Source: CAWDCV01 sp963728125 (lineage in GTDB: Bacteria > Actinomycetota > Actinomycetes > CAWDCV01). Taken from it: a stretch of DNA of 64,000 bases. The notes beneath the pieces were generated by a model that saw only the letters and a list, made by a program, of their open reading frames with translations, searched no databases and was not told where the DNA came from. The stretch's first letter is position 1, and the number at the start of each line of letters is the position of its first letter. Shown piece after piece: positions 8,257-19,183 of the stretch. The stretch lies in contig CAVSIZ010000010.1 in assembly GCA_963728125.1 (NCBI GenBank), forward strand, positions 1 to 64,000. Direction: 5' to 3'. The position numbers and the translations under genes are program-made.

Positions 8257-8394
8257 ACCGCGCCCACCTCATTCCTCACACGAAACGTCGGACAATCGCC
8301 GAGATGTCACTTTTGTGCCGTTTTGAAAAGCCTGACGTGTCGCGCCATTACAGCTAGTCTTCACCCACTTTGGCCAGCGGGGCGGAGGCTTCTG

Positions 8395-11300
8395 GTGTCC
8401 CGAATCCTGGGTTCGGTGGGCCGGTTCTGCGCTCAGCACCGCGGCCTGGTGCTCGGGATCTGGCTGATCCTCGCGGCTGGCTTCATCTTGGCCCTGGCGA
8501 CGATCGGGCCGAAGACCAACAACGATTTGACGTTACCCGGCACCGGCAGCCAAGCGGCATCGGATCTGCTAGCCGAAGAATTCCCACCACAGCAAAATGG
8601 CGCGAGCCCGATCGTCTTTCACGTCGATAGCGGCCAGCTCACCGATTCTGCGCTAACCCAGGCGATTCAGGATTCCATCGCGGCCGTCCGCCAGGTCCCA
8701 CACGTGTACAGCGCTCCCGACCCGACGGCGAATCCTGCGGCCGGTCTTATCAGCGACGACGGCCAGACGGCATTTTCATCGGTGCTGCTCGATATCAGCA
8801 CGGGCGAGCTCACCACCGACATCGCGCAGGCGGTCATCGACGCGACCGAGCCTGCCCAGCAGGCCGGCATCGCCGTCGAGGCTGGCGGACCCATCGGCTC
8901 GACGTTGTCGACGTCGACAAGTGAGGCCAGCGAGGTCATCGGCATCCTCGCGGCCATGATCATCCTCACCCTGACGTTCGGCAGCTTGGTGGCCATGGGC
9001 ATGCCGATCGTGATGGCGATCGCCGGGCTGATCGTCGGCTTGGGCATCGTCGGCATGCTCGGCCACGTCATCAACATCGCCTCGACCGGACCGACCCTGG
9101 CGATCATGATTGGCCTGGGCGTCGGCATTGACTACGCGCTGTTCCTGGTCACCCGGCATCGGGACAACCTGAGAGCCGGGATGCCGATTCGGGAGTCGAT
9201 CGCCACGGCAGTGGCGACCTCCGGCGGTGCGGTGGTCTTCGCCGGCGGCACCGTCATGATCGCGCTGCTGGCGCTGAGTGTCGCCGGGATTCCCTTGGTC
9301 ACATCGTTGGGTTATGCCACCGCCATTGCCGTCTTCACAGCCGTCAGTGCTGCCATCACCTTTCTTCCGGCGCTTCTTTCCCTGGTCGGCCCCCGAATCA
9401 ACTCAGCTCGGTTGCCTCGCTGGCTCCACCCGCCACCCAAACCCGAGGGCCAGGGTCTATGGGCCCACTGGGCGAGCTTTGTTACGCGATATCGTTTCGT
9501 CGCGGTTTTGATTGCGCTGGCCATCCTTATTCCACTCGCTTTGCCTCTCTTCTCGCTGAACCTTGGCCAGGAAGACATCGGCGTAACGCCGCAGGACACC
9601 ACCGAACGAAAAGCCTTCGACCTGATGTCCGAGGGATTCGGGCCGGGCTACAACGGGCCGTTGCTCATTGCCGTGTCGCTGAACCCACCCGCGGCACCCA
9701 GCTCCGAATACACCGCGCAGTACAACCTCGCCACGGCGTTGGGCGCAGACCTGACCAACAAGCAGACGCAGTTGACCTACCTGGGCGACTCTCTGACCGC
9801 ACAGCAGGACCAGCTGGAGCAGCAGCAGGCTGACCTTGAATCGCAGGCCGCCGAGCTGCAGCAAGAACAAGGCTCACTGGAGAACGAAGGGGCTCAGCTG
9901 GAACAGGAGGCAGATTCGCTGCAGGACGAGCAGGCCGACCTGGAGCAAGCCGCTGCCGAGCTGCAGGACGAGGCAGCTGGCGCACGACAGCAGGAGGCCG
10001 ATCTCCGGGCCGAGCAGGCCGCGCTCGTGGGCGAAGCGCGGCAGCTGCGCCAGGAGCGCGACTCGTTGCTGCAGCGACGGGAGGCGCTGCAGGCCGAAGC
10101 GGACCGATTGGTGCAGGTGCTCATCGAGCTCGAGCGGCAGCAGGCCGCGCTGACCACCGAGATCGCGCAGCTTGAGGCCATCATCGCCAACCCCGACAGC
10201 ACGCCCGAGGAAGTGGCTGCTGCGCAAGCGCGGTTGCTCGTCGCCCGAGCAGAGCTCGGAGACGTACAGGCCGCGATTGCTGCGACGCAGGCTCAGCTGC
10301 AGCAAGTTCGCACCGAGGCTGAGCAACTGCTGAATGACGCCGCCGCGCTGGTGGCTCAGGCCGAGTCGCTCGAGCAACAGTCCGAGCAGCTGCGTGCACA
10401 GGCCGATGCCACCCGGGAGGAGGAGGGGGCGCTGGTGCAGCAGGCGGCCTCGCTGGCCGGCCAGGCTCGAGACCTCCAGCAGGAGGGTGCACAGCTGCAG
10501 GCCGAGGCGAGTGACCTCCAGCAACAGGGCGCGCAGCTGCAGCAGCAGGGCGACGAGCTTCAGGCGCAGGGTGATGCGCTGCAACAGCAGGGAAATGCGT
10601 TGCAGGGCGAGGCGGACCTGGTGACACAGGAGGCGACCGATACCCAGGCGGAGGGCACGCTGGCACAAGCGCTGCAGACGCAGCTCACCAGCACGCTGAC
10701 CGCCGTGGCGGGAGACAACCGAGGCACCGACCTTCGGCTCGTAGCGCTGAAGGACGCCCTGCTCACACCGGACGGCATCACCCTCGTCTCTCCGGCCAAC
10801 ATCAGCACGTCCGGGGAAGCGGCCACGTTCACCGTCATCCCCGATACCCGACCGGCCGCGCAGGAGACGGCTGACCTCGTCGTCGAGATGCGCGAGTCGG
10901 TCATCCCTCCGGCGCTCGGCAGCGGCGTGGTCGCCTACGTCGGCGGCAACACCGCGGCCAATGTCGATCTCGCGAGCAAGATCGCGAGACAGCTGCCGCT
11001 TGTGATCGGCACGATCATCGGTCTCAGCTTCCTGCTGTTGATGGTTGCCTTCCGGTCACTACTGATACCGGTTCAGGCAGCGGTGACGAACCTGCTGTCG
11101 GCAGCGGCAGCGTTCGGTGTCGTGACCGCCTGCTTCCAGTGGGGCTGGGGACTTGGGCTGGTCAACCTGCCGAGCCCGTACGGCACGGTGCCGATCGCCA
11201 GCTACGTCCCACTCATGATGTTTGCCGCGCTCTTCGGGCTGTCGATGGACTACGAGGTGTTCTTCGCCAGCCAGGTTCAGCACCATCACGCCGAGGGAGA

Positions 11301-11724
11301 TTCCGTCCGAACAGCAGTACGCAGGGGGCTGGCCAACAGCGCGCGGGTGATCGTCGCTGCCGCCCTCATCATGATCTCGGTGTTCGGCAGCTTCATTCTC
11401 GAGCCCGATCCCACCATCAAGCAGTTCGGGGTGGGGCTGTCCGTCGCGGTCTTCCTCGCCGGATTGATGGTGATCTTGCTGGCGCCGGCCATGCTTGCCC
11501 TCTTCGGAGAGCGCACGTTCTGGGTGCCGGGCTGGCTCGGGCGGATCCTCCCCCACGTGGATCTCGAGGGTCCTCCACCGACCGCTCAGTCTCCGGTACC
11601 GGTCGCGTCGAACGAACCCGATGGGGTCTCGACGCTGGACATTCCCCAGGTCGAGGTCGCTCGAGTCGCCGATGTTCCCGAGCAGCGTGCACCCGACGGC
11701 GGGCCTCGCCATCGGGCGACATGA
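8395..11724 (+). CDS. MMPL/RND-family transporter with a giant coiled-coil hairpin
   Basis: A 1109-aa membrane protein. Two MMPL repeats each have a TM1 / extracellular loop / TM2-6 layout. The Asp-Tyr proton-relay motifs are GLGVGIDYALFLVTRHRDN (about residues 243-261) and FGLSMDYEVFFASQ (about 951-964). The second extracellular loop (about 468-762) is one long Gln/Glu/Ala-rich coiled coil with Leu at every seventh position. It has a turn at NPDSTPEE (about 601), so it should fold back as an antiparallel hairpin. Family members export lipids or siderophores. The cargo here is unknown. GTG 8395 is chosen because GCGGAGG lies 6 nt upstream and the first TM follows soon after. Confidence 0.85.
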   Translation: MSRILGSVGRFCAQHRGLVLGIWLILAAGFILALATIGPKTNNDLTLPGTGSQAASDLLAEEFPPQQNGASPIVFHVDSGQLTDSALTQAIQDSIAAVRQVPHVYSAPDPTANPAAGLISDDGQTAFSSVLLDISTGELTTDIAQAVIDATEPAQQAGIAVEAGGPIGSTLSTSTSEASEVIGILAAMIILTLTFGSLVAMGMPIVMAIAGLIVGLGIVGMLGHVINIASTGPTLAIMIGLGVGIDYALFLVTRHRDNLRAGMPIRESIATAVATSGGAVVFAGGTVMIALLALSVAGIPLVTSLGYATAIAVFTAVSAAITFLPALLSLVGPRINSARLPRWLHPPPKPEGQGLWAHWASFVTRYRFVAVLIALAILIPLALPLFSLNLGQEDIGVTPQDTTERKAFDLMSEGFGPGYNGPLLIAVSLNPPAAPSSEYTAQYNLATALGADLTNKQTQLTYLGDSLTAQQDQLEQQQADLESQAAELQQEQGSLENEGAQLEQEADSLQDEQADLEQAAAELQDEAAGARQQEADLRAEQAALVGEARQLRQERDSLLQRREALQAEADRLVQVLIELERQQAALTTEIAQLEAIIANPDSTPEEVAAAQARLLVARAELGDVQAAIAATQAQLQQVRTEAEQLLNDAAALVAQAESLEQQSEQLRAQADATREEEGALVQQAASLAGQARDLQQEGAQLQAEASDLQQQGAQLQQQGDELQAQGDALQQQGNALQGEADLVTQEATDTQAEGTLAQALQTQLTSTLTAVAGDNRGTDLRLVALKDALLTPDGITLVSPANISTSGEAATFTVIPDTRPAAQETADLVVEMRESVIPPALGSGVVAYVGGNTAANVDLASKIARQLPLVIGTIIGLSFLLLMVAFRSLLIPVQAAVTNLLSAAAAFGVVTACFQWGWGLGLVNLPSPYGTVPIASYVPLMMFAALFGLSMDYEVFFASQVQHHHAEGDSVRTAVRRGLANSARVIVAAALIMISVFGSFILEPDPTIKQFGVGLSVAVFLAGLMVILLAPAMLALFGERTFWVPGWLGRILPHVDLEGPPPTAQSPVPVASNEPDGVSTLDIPQVEVARVADVPEQRAPDGGPRHRAT

Positions 11725-11756
11725 TCTGGCTCGCCCGAACCGAGGAGATCTCTCTA

Positions 11757-13255
<1,499 letters not shown>

Positions 13256-13259
<4 letters not shown>

Positions 13260-14251
13260 GGCTGCTCCTGACGTGTGGCTTGAACTGCGGGTACGGGGAG
13301 GGGTTTGCCGGCGAGGAAGTCGTCCACTTCGGGCACGGTAGGCATCGCGTCGGCGCACGCGAGACGGCTCGCCACAATGGCACCGGCAGCGTTGGCGAAC
13401 TGCAGAGTGCGCTCCAACGGCCACTCGGACAGCAGCCCATGGCACAGTGACCCGCCGAACGCATCGCCGGCGCCGAGACCGTTCACGACCTCGACAAGCA
13501 GCGGGGGGACGCGCACGTCGGCCGTGGCCGTCCGTCCGAGCACACCCTTCGGACCCTGCTTGACGATGGCCACGTCGAGCCCACGCTCGAGGAGCGCGTC
13601 GGCCGCTCGGTCGGGATCGCGAGTGCCGACGGCGGTCTCACACTCATCGAGGTTGCCGACAGCGACCGTCACCAGGTCAAGCGCGGCAGACACCTGTTGA
13701 CGCGCCTGCTCGCGGGAATCCCAGAACATCGGTCGGTAGTCGAGGTCGAGGATCGTCGGGTGCCGGCGATTGCGTGTACGCAGCGCCGCGAGCGTGGCTT
13801 CGCGGCTCGGCTCGTCCGACAATCCAGTCACCGTCGCCCAGAGCACGTCGGCAGCACCCAGGGCCTCGAGATCGAGCTCGTCCGCTCGTATCTCCATGTC
13901 CGGTGCTTTGGGCTCGCGATAGAAATACAGCGGGAAGTCGTCTGGCGGGAAGATCTCGCAGAACACCACCGGTGTGGCGAGATGCGGCACGCTGCTGACG
14001 AACCGGTCATCGACCCCGAAGCCTTCGAGTGCTTGGTGCACGAAGCGGCCGAAGGGATCGTCCCCGGTTCGAGTAACGATGGCGGAGCGACGGCCGAGAC
14101 GCGCGGCCGCAATCGCGACATTGGTCGCGCTACCCCCGAGGTACTTGCCGAAGGTCGTCACGTCTTCCAGGCCGACCCCGATCTGCAACGGATAGATGTC
14201 GACACCTACCCGCCCCATGGTGACGACCTCGAAGGGCGCTTCCGCTGACAC
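13256..14251 (-). CDS. iolC: 5-dehydro-2-deoxygluconokinase
   Basis: A 331-aa PfkB-family kinase that phosphorylates 2-deoxy-5-keto-D-gluconate. The N-terminal GRVGVDIYPLQIGVGLEDV and GGSATNVAIAAARLG are typical of IolC. The C-terminal PfkB signature GLGAGDAFGGSLCHGL carries the catalytic Asp and the anion hole. GTG 14251 has GGAGG about 7 nt upstream. It is the first gene leftward from the divergent iol promoter region and is coupled to iolA. Confidence 0.93.
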
Positions 14252-14307
14252 CCGAGCACCTCCGCAGCCCTCTTCTCGACGGCGCGCGTTGGCTCTCCGT
14301 CGAGAGA

Positions 14308-14336
14308 AGTCTTGCCTGCCACGACCCCTATGTCAA
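14308..14336 (-). promoter_or_regulatory. iolC-iolA promoter
   Basis: On the minus strand, a consensus TTGACA -35 (14331-14336) is followed after 17 nt by AAGACT (14308-14313), a weak -10. This gives a start about 50 nt upstream of the iolC GTG. It points away from the rightward promoter, and the shared operator lies between the two -35 boxes. Confidence 0.5.
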
Positions 14337-14341
14337 TGATT

Positions 14342-14351
14342 TGTTAGGACA
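14342..14351 (-). promoter_or_regulatory. candidate GntR/IolR operator TGTCCTAACA
   Basis: TGTTAGGACA on the plus strand reads TGTCCTAACA on the other. The same TGTCCNNACA pattern recurs at 29258-29267 between the -35 and -10 of the gntR gene. It fits the GntR-family half-site rule (GT-N4-AC) and sits between the -35 boxes of the two divergent iol promoters, where one bound dimer could control both. Confidence 0.5.
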
Positions 14352-14361
14352 TAAGGACCTC

Positions 14362-14391
14362 TTGACAACCCGAGGAAAAAAGTCTCATAGT
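14362..14391 (+). promoter_or_regulatory. promoter of the rightward iol operon
   Basis: A perfect TTGACA (14362-14367), an 18-nt spacer and CATAGT (14386-14391). Transcription would start near 14398, about 110 nt before the aldolase gene. Confidence 0.55.
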
Positions 14392-14394
14392 TAA

Positions 14395-14436
14395 CGGCGG
14401 TTCACCTTAATGTCATGACGTGATAACGAACCGTTG
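14395..14436 (+). promoter_or_regulatory. leader inverted repeat of the iol operon
   Basis: CGGTTC (14398-14403) pairs with GAACCG (14428-14433). Three flanking pairs (one C-G, two G-T) extend it to a 9-bp stem. The 24-nt loop contains the palindrome GTCATGAC. It could be an RNA hairpin in the leader or a second repressor site. Which one cannot be told from sequence. Confidence 0.35.
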
Positions 14437-14507
14437 ACACACCGAAGAGCCTCAAGCATGCTCCTCCCACAGCAACGGCTCAACCCTCGGTTGGAGGCGT
14501 CGCATCC

Positions 14508-15389
14508 ATGGATCTGGACCAAGTCCGAGATCTGCGGGCAAGCCGGCCCGAGGCCATCGCCGAGTCCGCTCAACGCCGGGTGCGACGCCCGTTGCTTACG
14601 TCCTCTGGACGCTTGATGGTGGTGGCGGCGGACCATCCGGCCCGGGGCGCACTCGGGGTCCGCGGTCAGCGCGGCGTCATGGGCGACCGCAACGAATTGC
14701 TCCGGCGCGTCGTCACAGCACTGTCCCGGCCCGGCGTGGACGGTGTCCTCGGCTCCCCCGACATCATCGAAGACCTCCTGCTGCTGGGCGCTCTCGAGAA
14801 CAAGATCGCCATCGGCTCCATGAATCGCGGCGGCTTGCAGGGAGCCGTCTTCGAGCTCGACGATCGCTTCACCGGGTACGACGCGCGAACCATCGCCGCG
14901 ATGCGACTCGACGGCGGCAAGATGCTCTGCCGCATCGATCTCCAGGATCCGAACACGGTGGCGACTCTTGAGTCGTGTGCCCGGGCAGTCGGCGAGCTCG
15001 CCTCGCACCGCGTCATCGCCATGCTGGAGCCGTTCGTGTCCTCGCGGGTCGACGGACGAGTGCGCAACGACCTCTCCCCCGATGCGGTCATCCTGTCCAT
15101 CGCAATTACGAGCAGCCTGGGGGCGACCAGCAGCTACACCTGGCTGAAGCTGCCAGTTGTCGAGGACATGGAACGCGTCATGGCCGCAACGACGTTCCCG
15201 ACACTTCTCCTCGGTGGCGACCCTGATGTTTCACCCGACGAGACGTACGCATCGTGGGAAAAAGCCCTCGCTCTGCCGGGTGTTCGCGGTCTCGTCGTCG
15301 GTCGGACCCTGCTCTATCCCCAAGATGACGACGTCGAATCGGCCGTCGACACGGCGGCGGCGCTAGTACGTTCGGGGGCCGCGTCGTGA
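14508..15389 (+). CDS. Cgl0158-like aldolase of inositol catabolism
   Basis: A 293-aa (beta/alpha)8 protein of the DeoC/LacD-like group found in actinobacterial iol clusters. Features are LMVVAADHPARGALG (about residues 36-50), KIAIGSMNRGGLQGAVFELDD, a Lys in YTWLKLPVVEDM that could be a Schiff-base lysine, and LLLGGDPDVSPDETY. Its place in the operon makes it the likely 2-deoxy-5-keto-gluconate-6-phosphate aldolase, replacing the class II IolJ of Bacillus. The reaction is inferred from context. ATG 14508 has GGAGG 10 nt upstream. It overlaps iolB by 4 nt. Confidence 0.75.
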   Translation: MDLDQVRDLRASRPEAIAESAQRRVRRPLLTSSGRLMVVAADHPARGALGVRGQRGVMGDRNELLRRVVTALSRPGVDGVLGSPDIIEDLLLLGALENKIAIGSMNRGGLQGAVFELDDRFTGYDARTIAAMRLDGGKMLCRIDLQDPNTVATLESCARAVGELASHRVIAMLEPFVSSRVDGRVRNDLSPDAVILSIAITSSLGATSSYTWLKLPVVEDMERVMAATTFPTLLLGGDPDVSPDETYASWEKALALPGVRGLVVGRTLLYPQDDDVESAVDTAAALVRSGAAS

Positions 15390-16303
15390 CGATCGATGTG
15401 TCTTCTGCAGTCGACAAATCGCTGCACCTGCGGGCCGGGAGCATGGCACAACCACCGTACGAGCTGGTGGTGACACCGGACCGCGCAGGCTGGCAATTCT
15501 CTGGGCTGCGCATTCTTCGGCTGGACGCTGGCGAGAGTCACGAGTTCGACACCGAGGACGAGGAAGTCGTCGTCCTGCCGCTCTCGGGAGCGTGCAGCAT
15601 CGAGTCCGACGGGCAACGCATCGATTTGCAGGGGCGCTCGGATGTCTGGAGCGGCGTCACCGATACCGCATACATACCGTGCGACTCCCACGTGTCCCTC
15701 CGCAGCGAACTCGGTGGACGTTTCGCACTGACGTCCGCGCGCAGCGACCGTCGATTGCCGTTGCGTCATCTGCGCGCACAGGACGTCCCGGTCGAGGTTC
15801 GCGGCGCCGGCTCCTGCACGCGCCAGGTCAACGGCTTCTGCGCCGCCAATGCCGTCGAGACGGATCGCATCATTGCCGTCGAGGTCCTCACGCCGGCAGG
15901 GAACTGGTCGTCGTATCCGCCACACAAGCATGACGAGGACCTGCCGGGCGAGGAGTCCGCGCTCGAGGAGATCTACTACTTCGAGCTCCGCCCCGAAGGT
16001 CGCAGCGACTCATCTGACGGGATCGGGTTTCAACGGGTGTACGGCACCCCACAGCGCCCGGTCGATGTCCTTGTCGAAGTCCGCACCGGCGACGTCGTGC
16101 TTGTGCCGTACGGCTGGCATGGCCCATCGATGGCCGTCCCGGGCTACGACCTTTACTACCTCAACGTCATGGCGGGTCCGAGTGCCGAGCGGTCCTGGCT
16201 GATCCGCGACGACCCGCAGCACGCCTGGGTGCGCGAAACGTGGCGCGATCAGTCGCCGGATCCGCGAGTTCCCTTTGGTGCAGCCGTCGAGGAGACCGCG
16301 TGA
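15386..16303 (+). CDS. iolB: 5-deoxy-glucuronate isomerase
   Basis: A 305-aa bicupin that isomerises 5-deoxy-D-glucuronate to 2-deoxy-5-keto-D-gluconate. The second cupin has SSYPPHKHDEDLPGEESALE and EIYYFELRPEG, with the metal-binding His, His and Glu, and VLVPYGWHGPSMAVPGYDLY with the last His. These are strong IolB hallmarks. It overlaps the preceding aldolase gene by 4 nt (GTGA) and the following iolD likewise. Confidence 0.93.
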   Translation: MTIDVSSAVDKSLHLRAGSMAQPPYELVVTPDRAGWQFSGLRILRLDAGESHEFDTEDEEVVVLPLSGACSIESDGQRIDLQGRSDVWSGVTDTAYIPCDSHVSLRSELGGRFALTSARSDRRLPLRHLRAQDVPVEVRGAGSCTRQVNGFCAANAVETDRIIAVEVLTPAGNWSSYPPHKHDEDLPGEESALEEIYYFELRPEGRSDSSDGIGFQRVYGTPQRPVDVLVEVRTGDVVLVPYGWHGPSMAVPGYDLYYLNVMAGPSAERSWLIRDDPQHAWVRETWRDQSPDPRVPFGAAVEETA

Positions 16304-18180
16304 ACGCCATCCGGTTGACCGTGGCACAGGCCGTCGTCCGGTTCCTCGCGCAGCAGTACTCCGAGCGCGACGGAGTCGAGCGCCGGTTCTTCGAGGGCTG
16401 CTTCGGCATCTTCGGTCACGGCAATGTCGCCGGCGTCGGTCAGGCGCTGCTACAGCAAGAGCTCGACGATCCTGCAGCGCTTCGCTACTACCAAGCACGC
16501 AATGAGCAGGGCATGGTGCACGCAAGTGCTGCGTTTGCGCGTATGCGCAATCGGCTCGCCACGCTTGCCTGCACCGCGTCGATCGGTCCCGGCTCGTCCA
16601 ACATGCTCACCGGTGCCGCTCTGGCGACGATCAACAGGTTGCCGGTGCTGCTGCTGCCTAGTGACATCTTCGCTACACGCGTCAGCAGCCCGGTGCTGCA
16701 AGAGCTCGAGGATCCCACCGGATACGACGTATCCGTCAATGACGCCTTCCGACCGCTGTCCCGATTCTTCGACCGTGTTTGGCGTCCGGAGCAGCTCCCA
16801 GCCGCCCTGCTGGGCGCGATGCGCGTCCTCACCGATCCGGCGGAGACCGGCGCGGTGACGATTGCGCTGCCTCAGGACGTCCAAGCGGAGGCGTGGGACT
16901 GGCCTGTCGAGCTCTTCCAGCGGCGCGTGTGGCATGTGCCGCGCCCGGTGCCGGAGCCTGCAGCCCTCGACCGCGCGGTCGAGGTGCTGCGTTCGGCACG
17001 CCGTCCGCTGATCGTCGCTGGCGGCGGCGTCGCCTACAGCGAAGCAAATGACGCCCTGCGCTCGTTTGCCGAAGCGACCGGCATCCCGGTCGGCGAGAGC
17101 CAGGCGGGCAAGGGTTCGCTGCCGTACGACCACCCGCTGGCACTCGGTGCGATCGGCAGCACCGGTACAACGGCGGCGAACAGGATGGCGCGGGAAGCCG
17201 ACGTGGTGCTCGGCATCGGCACTCGCTACAGCGACTTCACCACGGCCTCACGTACGGCCTTCCAGGATCCGGACGTTCGGTTCGTCAACGTCAACGTTGC
17301 CGCGCTTGATGCGGTGAAGCACGCCGGCATCGGCGTCATAGCTGATGCGCGGGAGACGCTACGTGCGTTGCACGAGCGTCTTCAGGACTGGTCGACCCCC
17401 GTTGAGTATCGGGAGAGAGCGCGCCAGCTCGGCGAAGAGTGGGACGTCACCGTTGAGGCGGCCTACACACGTGGTCACGGGCCGCTGCCAGCCCAAGCCG
17501 AAGTCATCGGTGTCGTCAACGAGGTGTCTGCGCCACGCGACGTCGTCGTGTGTGCCGCCGGGTCGATGCCGGGTGATCTTCACAAGCTATGGCGCACCCG
17601 CGACCCCAAGGGTTACCACGTCGAGTACGGGTACTCCTGCATGGGCTACGAGATCGCCGGTGGGCTCGGAGCAAAGATGGCCAGCCCCGACCGGGACGTC
17701 TTCGTCATGGTGGGTGACGGCTCCTACCTGATGATGGCGCAGGAGCTCGTCACCGCCGTGCAGGAGCGCATCGAGCTCATCGTGGTGCTCGTGCAGAACC
17801 ACGGGTTCCATTCCATCGGCGAGCTGTCCGAGTCGCTGGGTTCGCAGCGCTTCGGAACGTGGTACCGCTACCGCAACGCCGCGAGCTCACGACTGGACGG
17901 AGACGTGCTGCCGGTCGACCTCGCTGCGAACGCCGAAAGCCTCGGTGTCCGCGTACTGCGTGCCAACGGCATCACGGAGTTCCGTAAGGCGCTGCAAGAC
18001 GCAAAGCACCACGAGGGCGGCCCCGTGTTGGTCCACGTGGAGACCGATCCGCTTGTCTCCTCTCCTGACAGCGAGTCCTGGTGGGACGTGCCTGTCAGCG
18101 AGGTTTCCGAGCTCGACACGACGCAACAGGCGCGCCGCGTCTACGACGAGCACAAGTCCGAGCAGCGGACGTACCTGTGA
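16300..18180 (+). CDS. iolD: 3D-(3,5/4)-trihydroxycyclohexane-1,2-dione hydrolase
   Basis: A 626-aa ThDP-dependent enzyme that opens the cyclohexanedione ring to 5-deoxy-glucuronate. FGIFGHGNVAGVGQAL and ARNEQGMVHASAAFA (with the cofactor-activating Glu) open the Pyr domain. VGDGSYLMMAQELVTA with the following LVQNHGF is the ThDP/Mg2+ motif in the PP domain. GTG 16300 is preferred because it overlaps the iolB stop. An upstream in-frame start would overlap iolB further. It overlaps iolE by GTGA. Confidence 0.93.
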   Translation: MNAIRLTVAQAVVRFLAQQYSERDGVERRFFEGCFGIFGHGNVAGVGQALLQQELDDPAALRYYQARNEQGMVHASAAFARMRNRLATLACTASIGPGSSNMLTGAALATINRLPVLLLPSDIFATRVSSPVLQELEDPTGYDVSVNDAFRPLSRFFDRVWRPEQLPAALLGAMRVLTDPAETGAVTIALPQDVQAEAWDWPVELFQRRVWHVPRPVPEPAALDRAVEVLRSARRPLIVAGGGVAYSEANDALRSFAEATGIPVGESQAGKGSLPYDHPLALGAIGSTGTTAANRMAREADVVLGIGTRYSDFTTASRTAFQDPDVRFVNVNVAALDAVKHAGIGVIADARETLRALHERLQDWSTPVEYRERARQLGEEWDVTVEAAYTRGHGPLPAQAEVIGVVNEVSAPRDVVVCAAGSMPGDLHKLWRTRDPKGYHVEYGYSCMGYEIAGGLGAKMASPDRDVFVMVGDGSYLMMAQELVTAVQERIELIVVLVQNHGFHSIGELSESLGSQRFGTWYRYRNAASSRLDGDVLPVDLAANAESLGVRVLRANGITEFRKALQDAKHHEGGPVLVHVETDPLVSSPDSESWWDVPVSEVSELDTTQQARRVYDEHKSEQRTYL

Positions 18181-19127
18181 CAGCGGAGATGACAGTGCCA
18201 GCATCCGACGGCGCGACACCCGCCATGTTGCGGCTCGGCAGTTGTCCCGATTCTTGGGGTGTCTGGTTCGCCGACGACCCTCAGCAGACGCCTTGGCAAC
18301 GGTTCCTCGACGAGCTTGCCGACGTCGGCTACGAGTGGCTCGAGCTCGGCCCGTACGGCTACCTCCCCACCGACCCCTCACAGTTGCAGGACGAACTCGG
18401 CCGGCGAGGCCTCATGGTCGCCGGTGGCACGATGCATGGGTACAGCGGCCTGCACCGTGCCGAGGACTTCCCGCAGATCGAGGAGAAGACCCGCAAGGTC
18501 GCCGAGTTGACCGCGGCGATGGGCGCCAAGCACGTCATCTTCGTGCCGGTGCCGGGCTATCGCGACGATACGACCGGCGCCTACCTCGAGCCCGCGGAGC
18601 TGACCGACGAGCAGTGGGGGACGCTCATCCGGTCGTCGAACCAGCTCGGCAGGATCCTCGCTGAGGAGTACGGCGTCAAGCTGCAGTTCCACCCGCATGC
18701 GGACAGCCACGTCGAGACGCACCAGCAGACCGAGCGCTACCTCGATGAGACCGACCCGCGCTACGTGAACCTGTGCCTCGACACCGGCCATTTGGCCTAT
18801 CGGCGAGCCGACAACGTGCGTCTCATCGAGCAGTACCCGGACCGGATCGGCTACGTGCACATCAAGCAGATGGACCCGGCCATCGTCGAGAAGGCAGAGC
18901 GGGAGGACCTGGCGTTCGGCCAGGCGGTCGCCATGGGAGCAAGCTGCGAGCCGCCGAAAGGCCTCCCCCACGTCCCCGACGTGGTGGCCGCACTGCAGAA
19001 GCTCGATGCCAACATCTTCGTGGTCGTCGAGCAAGACATGTACCCCGTGGACTTCGCCAAGCCGAAGCCCATCGCGGCTCGCACCCGCGAGTACCTGCGC
19101 AGCGTGGGAGTCGGAACCCCCACGTGA
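18177..19127 (+). CDS. iolE: inosose dehydratase (IolE family)
   Basis: A 316-aa xylose-isomerase-like TIM barrel expected to dehydrate scyllo-inosose. The conserved segments LGSCPDSWGVWFADDP, KLQFHPHADSHVET and NLCLDTGHLAYRRAD (metal-binding Asp/His), IGYVHIKQMDP and VVVEQDMYP (Glu) are all present. The start is GTG 18177 (overlap with iolD), with ATG 18189 possible. It is the last enzyme before the transporter genes, with a 56-nt gap containing AAGGAG for the next gene. Confidence 0.88.
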   Translation: MTAEMTVPASDGATPAMLRLGSCPDSWGVWFADDPQQTPWQRFLDELADVGYEWLELGPYGYLPTDPSQLQDELGRRGLMVAGGTMHGYSGLHRAEDFPQIEEKTRKVAELTAAMGAKHVIFVPVPGYRDDTTGAYLEPAELTDEQWGTLIRSSNQLGRILAEEYGVKLQFHPHADSHVETHQQTERYLDETDPRYVNLCLDTGHLAYRRADNVRLIEQYPDRIGYVHIKQMDPAIVEKAEREDLAFGQAVAMGASCEPPKGLPHVPDVVAALQKLDANIFVVVEQDMYPVDFAKPKPIAARTREYLRSVGVGTPT

Positions 19128-19183
19128 TTCGTCCCCGGCTGTCGGCGTCCGCCGACGGTTTCGTATAACAAGGAGAAGGAACC

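Noticed and set aside
8332..8360. Promoter CTGACG-N17-TAGTCT before the MMPL gene
   Set aside because: Both hexamers match the consensus weakly; not enough to annotate.
10480..10620. Short tandem-like DNA repeats (CAGCTGCAGCAGCAGGG type) resembling a repeat array
   Set aside because: They are the codons of heptads in the MMPL coiled coil, not a CRISPR or satellite array; no constant repeats with variable spacers are present.
9874..10668. Long leftward reading frame antisense to the MMPL coiled coil
   Set aside because: It mirrors the repetitive Gln/Leu codons of the real gene; its Leu/Arg pattern is the reverse-complement artefact.
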